Shown here: positions 7,974 to 16,692 of the stretch, one piece after another
Layout: every line of letters starts with the position of its first letter
Numbering within the stretch: position 1 is the stretch's first letter
Source: an uncultured Eubacterium sp.
GTDB lineage: Bacteria > Bacillota > Clostridia > Lachnospirales > Lachnospiraceae
NCBI RefSeq assembly: GCF_934295145.1
Contig: NZ_CAKRAS010000001.1
Location: 1-64,000, forward strand
Length of the DNA: 64,000 nt
Reading direction: 5' to 3'
Position numbers and translations under genes: made by a program
Notes under the pieces: model-generated
Told to the model about the DNA's origin: nothing
Databases searched by the model: none
The model's input: only the letters and a program-made list of their open reading frames with translations

Positions 7974-9281
7974 ATGAACATTCGTTTTTATAATGCAAAA
8001 ATCCTGACCTTAAATGAGCAGGAGCAGTTTGAGATTATTAACGGAGAACTCTGGGTAAACGGAGACTCCATTAGTTATGTGGGAGAGAGCAAAAATCCGG
8101 CGGAGATCTGTGCAGAATTGAAACTGGAGCAGCCGGTGTGGGAGCGAGAGATTGACGTAAAAGGCAATCTGCTGATGCCGGGATTCAAGAACGCCCATGC
8201 ACATACCTACATGACATTTTTACGTTCCTATGCGGACGATCTTCCGCTGCAGGAGTGGTTATACCAGATGTGTTTCCCGAAGGAGGACAAGCTGGATACG
8301 GAAAATATCCGTCCGTTGGAAGTGCTTGGTATTATGGAATATCTGACCAGTGGTATTACCACAAGTTTTGATATGTGTTATTTTCCACCGGTCTATGCCC
8401 AGGTGGCAGCTCAGTGTGGATTCCGTGCCGTTCAGGTGTCCGGTGTAAACAGTTTTGGTGGAAGCGCGGCAGTTGTTGAGGAAAATTATCTGAAAGTCAA
8501 TGAGACCAGTGATCTGACCTCTTTCATGATCGGCTTTCATGCAGAATACACCACAAAAATGGATCTGATGAAAGAAATCGCAGATCTGGCCCATAAATAC
8601 AAATCTCCGGTATTTTTACACAATTCTGAGACACAGAATGAGGTAAAAGAGTGTCTGGAGCGTTATGGTAAGACGCCGACACAGCTGACAGAAGAACTGG
8701 GTATGTATGAATATGGCGGCGGTGGATACCACTGTGTATATTTTGATGATAAAGATTTTGAAATCTTTCAGAAACGTCAGCTTACTGCAGTTACCTGTCC
8801 GGCTTCTAATCTGAAACTGGCAAGCGGAATTGCACCGTTAAAACGGTTTGTAGAAGAAGGAATTCCGGTGGCAATCGGTACAGACGGACCGGCAAGTAAT
8901 AACAGTCTGGATATGTTTAAAGAAATGTTCCTGGCAAGCGCACTTGCAAAAGTACGTGAAATGGATGCAGAGTGTATCAGTGCGGACAAGATTTTATATA
9001 TGGCAACCACAGGCGGCGCCCATGCTATGGGATTAGATAACTGTGATCGTCTGGCAGCAGGTAAGAAAGCGGATCTGATTCTGATCGACTTACAGCAGCC
9101 GAACATGCAGCCAGAGAACAATCTTGTGAAAAATCTGGTATACAGCGGAAGCAAACAGAACGTGAAGCTGACTATGGTAAACGGAAAAATCCTGTATGAA
9201 GATCAGAAATTCTCCATCGGATTTGAACCGGCAGATATTTATAAGGAAGCGAACCGCATTATTCGTTCTATGGAAGGATAA
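7974..9281 (+). CDS. mtaD: MTA/SAH-type deaminase, metal-dependent amidohydrolase
   Basis: 435 residues, amidohydrolase superfamily, cytosolic. The metal-binding HxH is in KNAHAHTYMTF; further ligand regions are GFHAEYTT, LHNSETQNEV and GTDGPASNNSLDM, the last holding the catalytic Asp. These match the SsnA/MtaD group that deaminates 5'-methylthioadenosine, S-adenosylhomocysteine or related adenosine compounds. Coupling with the upstream nucleoside phosphorylase (27-base gap) supports a nucleoside-salvage substrate. GAAAGGAAAG precedes the ATG. The exact substrate cannot be read from sequence; guanine or other aminohydrolase activity remains possible. Confidence 0.82.
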   Translation: MNIRFYNAKILTLNEQEQFEIINGELWVNGDSISYVGESKNPAEICAELKLEQPVWEREIDVKGNLLMPGFKNAHAHTYMTFLRSYADDLPLQEWLYQMCFPKEDKLDTENIRPLEVLGIMEYLTSGITTSFDMCYFPPVYAQVAAQCGFRAVQVSGVNSFGGSAAVVEENYLKVNETSDLTSFMIGFHAEYTTKMDLMKEIADLAHKYKSPVFLHNSETQNEVKECLERYGKTPTQLTEELGMYEYGGGGYHCVYFDDKDFEIFQKRQLTAVTCPASNLKLASGIAPLKRFVEEGIPVAIGTDGPASNNSLDMFKEMFLASALAKVREMDAECISADKILYMATTGGAHAMGLDNCDRLAAGKKADLILIDLQQPNMQPENNLVKNLVYSGSKQNVKLTMVNGKILYEDQKFSIGFEPADIYKEANRIIRSMEG

Positions 9282-9286
9282 GAGTT

Positions 9287-9763
9287 ATGAAAGTAACATT
9301 ATATACCGATGGTGCTGCCCGGGGAAATCCGGACGGCCCGGGTGGATACGGTGCAGTTTTACAGTTTATTGATTCCACAGGTAAACTGCATGAACGCGAA
9401 TTAAGCGCCGGATATCGTAAGACGACAAACAACCGCATGGAGCTGATGGCAGCCATTGTGGGGCTGGAAGCGCTGGTAAAACCGTGTCAGGTGGAATTGT
9501 ATTCCGATTCTAAATATCTGACAGATGCATTTAACCAACATTGGATCGATGGATGGCTGAAACGCGGATGGAAGAAATCGGACAAATCTCCGGTAAAAAA
9601 TAAAGATTTATGGAGCAGACTGCTGGCGGCAATGGAACCGCATCAGGTGACGTTTCACTGGGTGAAAGGACATGACGGACATCCGGAGAATGAACGTTGT
9701 GACCGTCTGGCAACAACAGCAGCAGACGGTGGGAATCTGCTGGAGGATGAGATAACAGAATGA
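9287..9763 (+). CDS. rnhA: Ribonuclease HI
   Basis: 158 residues, cuts RNA in RNA-DNA hybrids. All catalytic residues are visible: D8 in YTDGAARG, E52 in NNRMELMAA, D74 in YSDSKYL, the loop histidine in GHDGHPENE and D139 in ERCDRLA. A basic handle, LKRGWKKSDK, is present as in the Escherichia coli enzyme. It starts 5 bases after the deaminase stop and overlaps the following channel gene by 4 bases (ATGA), so it belongs to the same transcript. Confidence 0.95.
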   Translation: MKVTLYTDGAARGNPDGPGGYGAVLQFIDSTGKLHERELSAGYRKTTNNRMELMAAIVGLEALVKPCQVELYSDSKYLTDAFNQHWIDGWLKRGWKKSDKSPVKNKDLWSRLLAAMEPHQVTFHWVKGHDGHPENERCDRLATTAADGGNLLEDEITE

Positions 9764-11067
9764 AAAAACAAATGAGTAACAGCAGCCTGTTTTTGTGCTT
9801 TACGGCACTGACAGGTGCTGTGATCGCCGGTTTGGTATGGTTGTATTTGAAAATTGCAAATGTAGGAATTACAGTCATCTGGGAAATGATTCCGGCGTAC
9901 ATAGATTCCCGGTATTATACGATTCTGATGTGTCTGGCAGGCGGTGTGGTGATCGGACTGTTTCACAGGGTATACGGACCGTTTCCGGAGCGGATGGCAG
10001 ACTCTGTCAAACGTGTCAAGGACACTGGGTCTTATCCGTATCGAAAACTGCCGATGATCGTGGCAGCGTCGTTTCTGTCATTGTTTTTCGGTGGTGCGGT
10101 AGGACCGGAATCCGGTCTGGTCAGTCTTCTGCTGGGACTTTGCTGCTGGGCGATGGATCAGTTTGGTCTGGCGCGCTGGAAAATGGAGACGCTGAAGGCC
10201 GGAAATCCATATATTATGAAAAAAGAACTGTTCCAGGTGATGGCAGCAGGGCTCTTTTTGCCACCGGATCAGATTGTATATGATAAAGGAAAAATTGAAT
10301 GGAAACGAAAGGATCAGATTGCAGCCGGTGTGACAGCCGGGCTGACAGGACTTGCAGTATATGAATTACTGAACGCTTTCTTTGGAAGATGCCTGTCAGT
10401 ACCGCATTTACAGGGGGGTGTACTGCTTTTAAGAGACAAAGTGGCTGTCGTGTTGCTGATTATTGTGGGCATTGCATCAGGCTATCTGTTTTTGATTTTT
10501 CAGAAATTGAGCAACTGGTTCTTTGGAAAAATGCAGGAAAAACATCTGGCCGTTTTGAATGCGGTGCTTGGAGGCCTGATTCTTGGCCTGATCGGAACGG
10601 CACTTCCGATGACGATGTTTTCCGGTGGCAGTGACATTCAGACCATGCAGTATGAATATTTAAAATATACACCGTATCTGCTGATCTTGATCGGAGTTGT
10701 AAAATTGTTTCTGACAAATGTCTGCATCGCCTCCGGCTGGCGGGGCGGACACTTCTTCCCGATGATTTTCAGCGGACTGAGTATAGGATACGGGTTTGCT
10801 GCTATTTTACATACCAATGAAATTGTCAGCGTAGTACTGGTAACAGGTGCGTTGATGGGAACAGTATTGCAGCAGCCATTGGGGGCACTGGCACTTTCAC
10901 TGGTGTTTTTCCCAATGAAAAATTTTGGCTGGATGCTGCTGGCATCTGCGGTGGGAGGATGTGTGCCGGTTCCGGTGGCACTTCGCACAAATCCGGAGAA
11001 AAAAGGTTTTGTATACAATATGATACAGATGAAAAAAAGAGGAAAATTTTTGTCTGGTAAAGAGTAA
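9760..11067 (+). CDS. Divergent ClC-family chloride channel / transporter
   Basis: 435 residues with about ten hydrophobic segments, an integral membrane protein. Two ClC signatures are recognisable: GGAVGPESGLVS (the GxEGP-like motif, here GPES) near residue 112, and SGWRGGHFFPMIF (the GGxFxP motif) near residue 325. The N-terminal GSGIP selectivity motif is not obvious, so ion selectivity and channel versus antiporter mode are open. Its start overlaps the rnhA stop by 4 bases, which suggests coupled translation. Such ClC-like genes are usually annotated only as ion channel protein. Confidence 0.75.
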   Translation: MKKQMSNSSLFLCFTALTGAVIAGLVWLYLKIANVGITVIWEMIPAYIDSRYYTILMCLAGGVVIGLFHRVYGPFPERMADSVKRVKDTGSYPYRKLPMIVAASFLSLFFGGAVGPESGLVSLLLGLCCWAMDQFGLARWKMETLKAGNPYIMKKELFQVMAAGLFLPPDQIVYDKGKIEWKRKDQIAAGVTAGLTGLAVYELLNAFFGRCLSVPHLQGGVLLLRDKVAVVLLIIVGIASGYLFLIFQKLSNWFFGKMQEKHLAVLNAVLGGLILGLIGTALPMTMFSGGSDIQTMQYEYLKYTPYLLILIGVVKLFLTNVCIASGWRGGHFFPMIFSGLSIGYGFAAILHTNEIVSVVLVTGALMGTVLQQPLGALALSLVFFPMKNFGWMLLASAVGGCVPVPVALRTNPEKKGFVYNMIQMKKRGKFLSGKE

Positions 11068-11076
11068 ATGCATCGC

Positions 11077-11105
11077 TTTACAAGGAAGAAATGCTATGAT
11101 ATTAT
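11077..11105 (+). promoter_or_regulatory. Candidate promoter for alaS
   Basis: TTTACA (11077-11082), a 17-base spacer and TATTAT (11100-11105). The leader to the alaS start is about 80 bases, too short for a T-box, and no T-box features were seen. Confidence 0.5.
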
Positions 11106-11192
11106 GATAAGAGTGTGTAATTATATAAAAAAGCGTAATTGCATAGATGAATTAGATATTCAAAATAAACACATAGATGGAGGAACACGAGA

Positions 11193-13847
11193 GTGAAAAA
11201 GTATGGTGTAAATGAATTACGAAGAATGTATCTTGACTTTTTCAAAAGCAAAGATCATCTTGTTATGAAGAGTTTTTCGCTGATTCCGCATAATGACAAC
11301 AGTCTGCTGCTGATCAATGCAGGAATGGCACCGTTAAAACCTTATTTTACAGGAGCAGAAATTCCGCCGAAGCGCAGAGTTTCCACCTGCCAGAAATGTA
11401 TCCGTACCGGTGATATTGAAAACGTAGGAAAGACAGCACGTCATCTGACCTTTTTCGAGATGCTTGGTAACTTTTCTTTTGGTGATTATTTCAAACATGA
11501 AGCAATCGCATGGTCCTGGGAATTTTTAACAAAAGTTCTGGAGTTAGATCCGGAGCGCCTGTATCCGTCTATTTACGGAGAGGATGAGGAAGCATTTGAA
11601 ATCTGGACAAAAGAGGTCGGTGTACCGGCAGAGAAGATCACACGCTTTTACCGTGATGAAAACGGGGAGTGCGATAACTTCTGGGAGCATGGCGCAGGTC
11701 CTTGCGGTCCATGTTCTGAGATTTACTATGACCGTGGAGAGAAATATGGCTGTGGCAGCCCGGACTGTAAAGTAGGCTGTGACTGTGATCGTTTTATGGA
11801 AGTATGGAACAACGTATTTACACAGTTCAACGGTGATGGAAAAGGAAATTACGAAGAATTAGAAAATAAAAATATCGATACCGGTATGGGACTTGAACGT
11901 CTGGCCGTTGTTATGCAGGATGTAGATTCCGTATTTGATATTGATACAATGAAAGCAATCCGTGACAAAGTATGTGAAATGTCTCACAAAACTTACCAGA
12001 CAGATGCACTGGATGACGTATCTATCCGTCTGATCACAGATCATATCCGTTCTGCTACATTCATGGTATCTGATGGTATCATGCCGACCAACGAGGGCAG
12101 AGGCTATGTGCTTCGTCGTCTGATCCGTCGTGCGGCAAGACATGGAAAAATGCTTGGTATCGATGGACTGTTCCTGGCAGAACTGAGCAAAACTGTTATC
12201 AACGAGAGCAAAGACGGTTATCCGGAACTGGAAGAGAAAAAAGAATTCATTTTCCGTGTACTGACACAGGAAGAGGAAAAATTTAATAAAACTATCGATC
12301 AGGGACTTGCAATCCTGGCTGACATGCAGGCAGAGATGGAAAAAGAAGGGAAGAAAGTTCTTTCCGGAGAAGATGCATTCCGTCTGTATGACACTTACGG
12401 ATTCCCGGTAGATCTGACCGAAGAAATCCTGGAAGAAAAAGGCTTTACCATTGATCAGGAAGGCTTTGAGGCGGCCATGGAAGAACAGCGTACCAAAGCA
12501 CGTAACGCACGAAAAGTAACAAACTATATGGGTGCAGATGCAACTGTGTATGATGCGATCGATCCGTCTGTTACAACAACATTTATCGGATATGACCGTT
12601 TCCGCCATGATTCAGAGGTAACCGTTCTGACCAGTGAGACAGAGATCGTAGAAGCACTGACTGATGGTGAAGCAGGTACCATTTTTGTAAAGGAGACTCC
12701 ATTTTATGCAACTATGGGTGGACAGACCGCTGATACCGGTTATATCCGTACTGCAGAGGGTGAGTTCCGTGTAGAAGATACTGTAAAAATGCTTGGCGGT
12801 AAAGTCGGACACATTGGCCGTGTGACAAAAGGTATGATCAAAGTCGGTGATACAGTTACTCTGGAAGTAGATGCAAAAAGACGTTCTCTGATCGCAAAGA
12901 ACCACAGTGCGACACACTTACTGCAGAAAGCACTGCGTAACGTACTTGGTTCTCATGTAGAGCAGAAAGGTTCTGATGTAAATCCGGATCGTCTGCGTTT
13001 TGACTTCTCTCATTTTTCTGCTATGACAGAAGAAGAGTTAAAACAGGTTGAGACGATCGTAAATGAAAAGATCGCAGAGGCACTTCCGGTAGAGACAAGT
13101 ATCATGAGTCTGGAAGAGGCAAAGAAAACAGGTGCGATGGCACTGTTTGGTGAGAAATACGGTGATTCCGTCCGCGTGGTAAAAATGGGTGATTTCTCCA
13201 CAGAGCTCTGTGGCGGTACTCATGTTGCAAATACCAGCGAGATTTCCGCATTTAAGATCGTATCTGAGTCCGGTATCGCAGCAGGTGTAAGACGTATTGA
13301 AGCTCTGACTTCCGATGCATTATATGCTTACTATGATAAATTAGAGGAGATCATCAACGAGGCAGCGGCATTATTGAAAACAAATGCAGCAGGTCTGACA
13401 GAAAAAATCACACATCTGCAGGCAGAAGTGAAAGAACTCCACAGCGAGAACGAATCCTTGAAGAGCAAAGCTGCACAGGATGCACTTGGCGATGTCATGG
13501 ATCGTGTAGAAGAAGTCAACGGAGTAAAACTTCTGGCAACCGCTCTGGAAGATGTAGATATGAACGGACTGCGTGACCTGGGTGATCAGCTGAAAGAGAA
13601 ACTCGGTGAGGGTGTTGTTGTACTGGCATCTGCAAACGAAGGCAAAGTAAGCCTGATCGCTATGGCAACAGAAGGAGCTATGAAGCAGGGTGCACATGCA
13701 GGTAACCTGATCAAAGCGATCGCTGCAAAAGTTGGCGGTGGCGGCGGCGGACGTCCGAATATGGCTCAGGCGGGTGGAAAGAACCCGGCAGGCATTCCGG
13801 ATGCGATCGCAGCAGCAAAAGAAGCACTGGCAGATCAGATTAAATAA
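11193..13847 (+). CDS. alaS: Alanyl-tRNA synthetase
   Basis: 884 residues, class II synthetase charging tRNA-Ala. The N-terminal catalytic core shows INAGMAPLKPYF (motif 1 region), CQKCIRTGDIENVG and FFEMLGNFSFGDYF (motif 2) and GMGLERLAVV (motif 3). The editing domain carries the zinc residues HSATH and CGGTH. The C-Ala oligomerisation part ends in a glycine-rich stretch, VGGGGGGRPNMAQAGG. The start is GTG 11193, preceded by GGAGG at 11179-11183. Full length for the family. Followed by a 10-bp-stem hairpin at 13861-13910. Confidence 0.97.
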   Translation: MKKYGVNELRRMYLDFFKSKDHLVMKSFSLIPHNDNSLLLINAGMAPLKPYFTGAEIPPKRRVSTCQKCIRTGDIENVGKTARHLTFFEMLGNFSFGDYFKHEAIAWSWEFLTKVLELDPERLYPSIYGEDEEAFEIWTKEVGVPAEKITRFYRDENGECDNFWEHGAGPCGPCSEIYYDRGEKYGCGSPDCKVGCDCDRFMEVWNNVFTQFNGDGKGNYEELENKNIDTGMGLERLAVVMQDVDSVFDIDTMKAIRDKVCEMSHKTYQTDALDDVSIRLITDHIRSATFMVSDGIMPTNEGRGYVLRRLIRRAARHGKMLGIDGLFLAELSKTVINESKDGYPELEEKKEFIFRVLTQEEEKFNKTIDQGLAILADMQAEMEKEGKKVLSGEDAFRLYDTYGFPVDLTEEILEEKGFTIDQEGFEAAMEEQRTKARNARKVTNYMGADATVYDAIDPSVTTTFIGYDRFRHDSEVTVLTSETEIVEALTDGEAGTIFVKETPFYATMGGQTADTGYIRTAEGEFRVEDTVKMLGGKVGHIGRVTKGMIKVGDTVTLEVDAKRRSLIAKNHSATHLLQKALRNVLGSHVEQKGSDVNPDRLRFDFSHFSAMTEEELKQVETIVNEKIAEALPVETSIMSLEEAKKTGAMALFGEKYGDSVRVVKMGDFSTELCGGTHVANTSEISAFKIVSESGIAAGVRRIEALTSDALYAYYDKLEEIINEAAALLKTNAAGLTEKITHLQAEVKELHSENESLKSKAAQDALGDVMDRVEEVNGVKLLATALEDVDMNGLRDLGDQLKEKLGEGVVVLASANEGKVSLIAMATEGAMKQGAHAGNLIKAIAAKVGGGGGGRPNMAQAGGKNPAGIPDAIAAAKEALADQIK

Positions 13848-13860
13848 TAAGATAAGTGAT

Positions 13861-13910
13861 CCTCTGTATTTAGCGAATAATCATGTGTGAAAAATGGGCT
13901 GAATACAGGG
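13861..13910 (+). terminator. Hairpin after alaS
   Basis: CCTCTGTATT (13861-13870) pairs with AATACAGGGG (13902-13911) across a loop of about 31 bases. It is followed by AAAATATC rather than a T-run, so it may be a weak terminator or a 3'-end stabiliser. Confidence 0.45.
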
Positions 13911-13968
13911 GAAAATATCATAATTATGCAAAAAAACGCAAAAGTATGAAAAAAGTTTGGAAAAACTA

Positions 13969-13997
13969 TTGACATATTTGCGAAAAATGATTATAAT
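13969..13997 (+). promoter_or_regulatory. Consensus SigA promoter of rpsU
   Basis: A perfect TTGACA (13969-13974), a 17-base spacer and a perfect TATAAT (13992-13997). Strength suits a ribosomal protein gene. The leader contains CAGTTG (14029-14034) / CAACTG (14050-14055), which could form a hairpin ending at the ribosome-binding site GGAGGGAGG. Confidence 0.9.
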
Positions 13998-14077
13998 TGT
14001 CAAGCAGTGCAGTAAAATATTACCCAATCAGTTGAATATGCACAATACGCAACTGGAGGGAGGTTAGGTGTGAGACT

Positions 14078-14254
14078 ATGTCAAATGTAATCGTAAAAGA
14101 GAACGAGACTTTAGATAGCGCTTTACGCAGATTTAAGAGAAACTGTGCGAAAGCTGGTATCCAGCAGGAGATTCGTAAAAGAGAGCATTACGAGAAACCA
14201 AGCGTAAAACGTAAAAAGAAATCTGAAGCAGCTAGAAAACGTAAATACAACTAG
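14078..14254 (+). CDS. rpsU: Ribosomal protein bS21
   Basis: 58-residue basic protein of the small ribosomal subunit, needed for efficient initiation. The sequence starts MSNVIVKENETLDSALRRFK, continues with EIRKREHYEKPSVKRKKKSE and ends RKRKYN, all typical of bS21. The purine-rich GGAGGGAGG at 14055-14063 lies somewhat far (14 bases) from the ATG; no other in-frame start exists between them. It has its own consensus promoter and is closed by an intrinsic terminator, so it is a single-gene unit between alaS and the spoIIIA operon. Confidence 0.96.
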   Translation: MSNVIVKENETLDSALRRFKRNCAKAGIQQEIRKREHYEKPSVKRKKKSEAARKRKYN

Positions 14255-14267
14255 TTCAAAGTTATTG

Positions 14268-14296
14268 AAAGGACACTTCTGTGGAAGTGTCCTTTT
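14268..14296 (+). terminator. Intrinsic terminator after rpsU
   Basis: AAAGGACACTT / AAGTGTCCTTT stem, 14 bases after the rpsU stop, with a short T tract (TTTT). Confidence 0.85.
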
Positions 14297-14355
14297 ATCG
14301 TGCTTTTGTAAGCTTTTTTTTGTGGCTGAGATCCAGGTAGTAAAGAAAAAATCCT

Positions 14356-14402
14356 GAAAAAGTATCCCTGCAGGCAATGACGCCTTGCAGGGATATTTTT
14401 TC
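14356..14402 (+). repeat. Repeat element A, copy 2 (terminator-like)
   Basis: AAAAAGTATCC, then CTGCAGGC / GCCTTGCAG arms and GGATATTTTTT. It shares the outer blocks AAAAAGTATCC, GACGCCTTGC and GGATATTTTTT with 5216-5260. This copy folds better (ATCCCTGCAGGC against GCCTTGCAGGGAT, one bulge) and ends in a T-run, so it may work as a second terminator before spoIIIAA. Confidence 0.7.
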
Positions 14403-14563
14403 ATTTGATAGGAAATTACGATGAATTTCCCATCAAACAAAAGCACTTCGTGCAAACGATGCGCACTCGCACGAGAAGAGATTCTTGTTTTTTGTTCTAA
14501 GATGAGCAGGAATACATATATTAGACTATGGCAATGCAGCAAATTGCCGGATGGAGTGATGTG

Positions 14564-15508
14564 ATGGAGCAGATTTTAAGGTTATTTCCCGTACGGATCA
14601 GGAAGTGTTTTTTGCGGGCGAATATTTTTGAAATGTTTTCTGGAGAACTGGAGGAGGTTCGGGTGCGGGTGAATCAGCCGATAGAATTGGCCACTGCAAG
14701 AGGAGCATATTTTTTAAAGAATGATGCGTTGGTAAGCGTTCCGGACAGGCAGTGTCTATCGGCAACTGTAGAAGATCTGCGTCAAATGAGTACGCTGATG
14801 TCACAATATTCCCTTTATGCATACGAGGAGGAAGTTCGGCAGGGATTTTTGACAGTGGAGGGAGGACATAGAATTGGTGTGTGCGGTCAGGTGTTACAAA
14901 AAGCAGGGACAATCGGCAGGATTTATCCAATTTTGTATCTGAATATTCGCATTGCCCGAGAACGAAAAGGATGCGGGAAAGTAGTGTACGAGCAGTTATG
15001 GAAGCATGGAGAGCCGGAAAATACGCTGGTGTTATCTGCACCGGGAACCGGAAAAACAACGCTTTTACGGGATCTGATTCGACTGTTTTCGAATGGAGAT
15101 GAAATGCATCCCGGGAAACGGATCGGACTGGTGGATGAACGATCCGAGCTTGCCGGATGTTTACACGGGATTCCACAAAATGATGTTGGGATAAGGACGG
15201 ATGTATTGGATGGATGTCCGAAGGTGGACGGGATGATGCTTTTGGTGCGCAGCATGGCACCGGAAATTTTGGCTGTGGATGAGATTGGTGGAGTGGATGA
15301 TTTTTTTGCCATGCAACACGCTGTACGGTGTGGCTGTCATTTGCTGGCAACGGTGCATGCAGGAAGTCTGGAGGAATTGTTTCAAAAGCCGGGGTGGGAC
15401 AAGTGCAGGGATGAACGGATGTTTGAAAAATATGTGGTTATTTCAAAGAAAGATGGAAAGAGAAGGTATCAGGTGAAAACAGCGGGAGAAGAGGATGTAT
15501 GTTTTTAA
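14564..15508 (+). CDS. spoIIIAA: Stage III sporulation protein AA (secretion-type ATPase)
   Basis: 314 residues from ATG 14564. SpoIIIAA is the cytoplasmic ATPase of the SpoIIIA-SpoIIQ channel joining mother cell and forespore. The P-loop is LSAPGTGKTTLLRDL, then VDERSELAG, with ILAVDEIGG as Walker B. An N-terminal domain of about 130 residues precedes it. Start choice: GGAG at 14552-14555 fits 14564, whereas the upstream in-frame ATG 14528 has no ribosome-binding site. First of eight overlapping or closely packed genes. Expression under sigma-E is expected from Bacillus, but I see no convincing sigma-E site. Confidence 0.92.
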   Translation: MEQILRLFPVRIRKCFLRANIFEMFSGELEEVRVRVNQPIELATARGAYFLKNDALVSVPDRQCLSATVEDLRQMSTLMSQYSLYAYEEEVRQGFLTVEGGHRIGVCGQVLQKAGTIGRIYPILYLNIRIARERKGCGKVVYEQLWKHGEPENTLVLSAPGTGKTTLLRDLIRLFSNGDEMHPGKRIGLVDERSELAGCLHGIPQNDVGIRTDVLDGCPKVDGMMLLVRSMAPEILAVDEIGGVDDFFAMQHAVRCGCHLLATVHAGSLEELFQKPGWDKCRDERMFEKYVVISKKDGKRRYQVKTAGEEDVCF

Positions 15509-16020
15509 AATTGGTGGGAAGTGTCTGCGTATTGGCGTCTTGCATAGGATTTGTCAGGGAGATACTCCGTACAGGAAATTTACATAGAAAAATACTGGAA
15601 TCATTAATTGAAATGACGGAATTACTGGCAGCGGAGATTCGATATGAGCGGCTTCCGATTCAGGACGCACTATTGCAGGTGCAAAAGAAAATGAGACCTG
15701 AGATTTCGACTGTGCTGTTACATATTGTGGAGCAGATGAAAAGGGGAAGTGGAACAGAATTTGTGACAATCTGGGAGCAGGCATTTTGTGAAGCGCAGAA
15801 AGATTTGCTTTTGAAATCAGAGGAGTTGGACGAGGTCTGCCGGATTGGAAAACATCTGGGATTTTTGGATCAGACACAGCAGGAACAACATTTGAAGGGA
15901 TGTGCAAAGCGGTTACAGTGGATGCAGGAACAGGTGCAGAAGGAGTTGGAGGAGAAAAATCGTATTTACCGATACCTTGGGATGGCGGCAGGAATTTTTG
16001 TGATATTGGTTCTGGTTTAA
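15499..16020 (+). CDS. spoIIIAB: Stage III sporulation protein AB
   Basis: 173 residues with one N-terminal (residues 3-20) and one C-terminal (MAAGIFVILVLV) transmembrane segment around a helical middle, as in the family. It resembles GspF-type inner-membrane parts of secretion systems and is thought to work with the SpoIIIAA ATPase. ATG 15499 lies inside the end of spoIIIAA (10-base overlap), implying coupled translation. Confidence 0.9.
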   Translation: MFLKLVGSVCVLASCIGFVREILRTGNLHRKILESLIEMTELLAAEIRYERLPIQDALLQVQKKMRPEISTVLLHIVEQMKRGSGTEFVTIWEQAFCEAQKDLLLKSEELDEVCRIGKHLGFLDQTQQEQHLKGCAKRLQWMQEQVQKELEEKNRIYRYLGMAAGIFVILVLV

Positions 16021-16089
16021 CAAGGAAAAATCAAGTTATATGCGGAGAAAAGGAATTTTTTCAACAGATGAGGTTACAGGAGGACATGT

Positions 16090-16284
16090 ATGGATGTCAA
16101 TTTGTTGTTTAAAATAGCGGCGGTGGGGATTCTGGTTACAGTGATCGGACAGGTTTTAAAGCACAGCGGCAGAGAGGAGCATGCATTTCTGGTCAGTTTG
16201 ACAGGATTGGTGATTGTATTGTTTTGGATCGTGCCATATATTTATGACCTGTTTGATAAGATTAAAAATTTGTTTTCACTTTAA
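16090..16284 (+). CDS. spoIIIAC: Stage III sporulation protein AC
   Basis: 64-residue membrane protein with two transmembrane helices (about 5-22 and 33-52), the usual size for SpoIIIAC. The conserved GQVLKHSGREEHAFL lies between the helices. It is a membrane component of the feeding channel. TTACAGGAGGAC precedes the ATG. A 69-base gap separates it from spoIIIAB, the widest inside the operon, with nothing evident in it. Confidence 0.92.
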   Translation: MDVNLLFKIAAVGILVTVIGQVLKHSGREEHAFLVSLTGLVIVLFWIVPYIYDLFDKIKNLFSL

Positions 16285-16302
16285 GAAAGAAGGGAGCATG
16301 CA

Positions 16303-16692
16303 GTGGGAATCATTCAGATTTCGATGCTTGGTATCGGAGCGGTGGTGCTTGCGTTGCTGTTGAAGCAGCAGAAAAGTGAATATGCGCTGTATCTGAGTCT
16401 GGTCGCTGTTATTTTGATCCTGATTTTCAGTATGAACCGATTGCAGGTGGTGATGGATACAATCCAGAAGATGGAACAGTATACCGGGATTGATGCAGCG
16501 ATGTTGAAAATTCTGATAAAGCTGATGGGGATTACTTATGTAGCAGAGTTTGCTTCTGGAATTTGTAAAGATGCTGGTTTTTCTGCCATTGGAAGTCAGA
16601 TTGAAATGTTTGCGAAGTTCTCAATCATGGCAGTAAGTGTGCCTGTGTTGCTGACACTACTGGAAACAATAGAGGGTTTATTGGGGGCATGA
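16303..16692 (+). CDS. spoIIIAD: Stage III sporulation protein AD
   Basis: 129 residues with three to four hydrophobic segments, paralogous in part to SpoIIIAC (the internal YALYLSLVAVILILIF resembles its second helix). The start is GTG 16303 with AAGAAGGGAG upstream. It ends overlapping spoIIIAE by 4 bases (ATGA). Membrane component of the mother cell-forespore channel. Confidence 0.92.
   Translation: MGIIQISMLGIGAVVLALLLKQQKSEYALYLSLVAVILILIFSMNRLQVVMDTIQKMEQYTGIDAAMLKILIKLMGITYVAEFASGICKDAGFSAIGSQIEMFAKFSIMAVSVPVLLTLLETIEGLLGA

Noticed and set aside
11068..11192. T-box riboswitch upstream of alaS
   Set aside because: The leader is only about 80 bases and shows no T-box core or antiterminator/terminator pair.
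11859..12608. 249-residue antisense ORF within alaS
   Set aside because: Antisense to conserved alaS coding sequence, unusual composition, no ribosome-binding site.
14495..14522. Sigma-E promoter before spoIIIAA (CATATATT box)
   Set aside because: A -10-like box is present, but no acceptable -35 at 13-15 bases.
14598..15350. 250-residue antisense ORF within spoIIIAA
   Set aside because: Codon-bias shadow of spoIIIAA; no protein family recognised.
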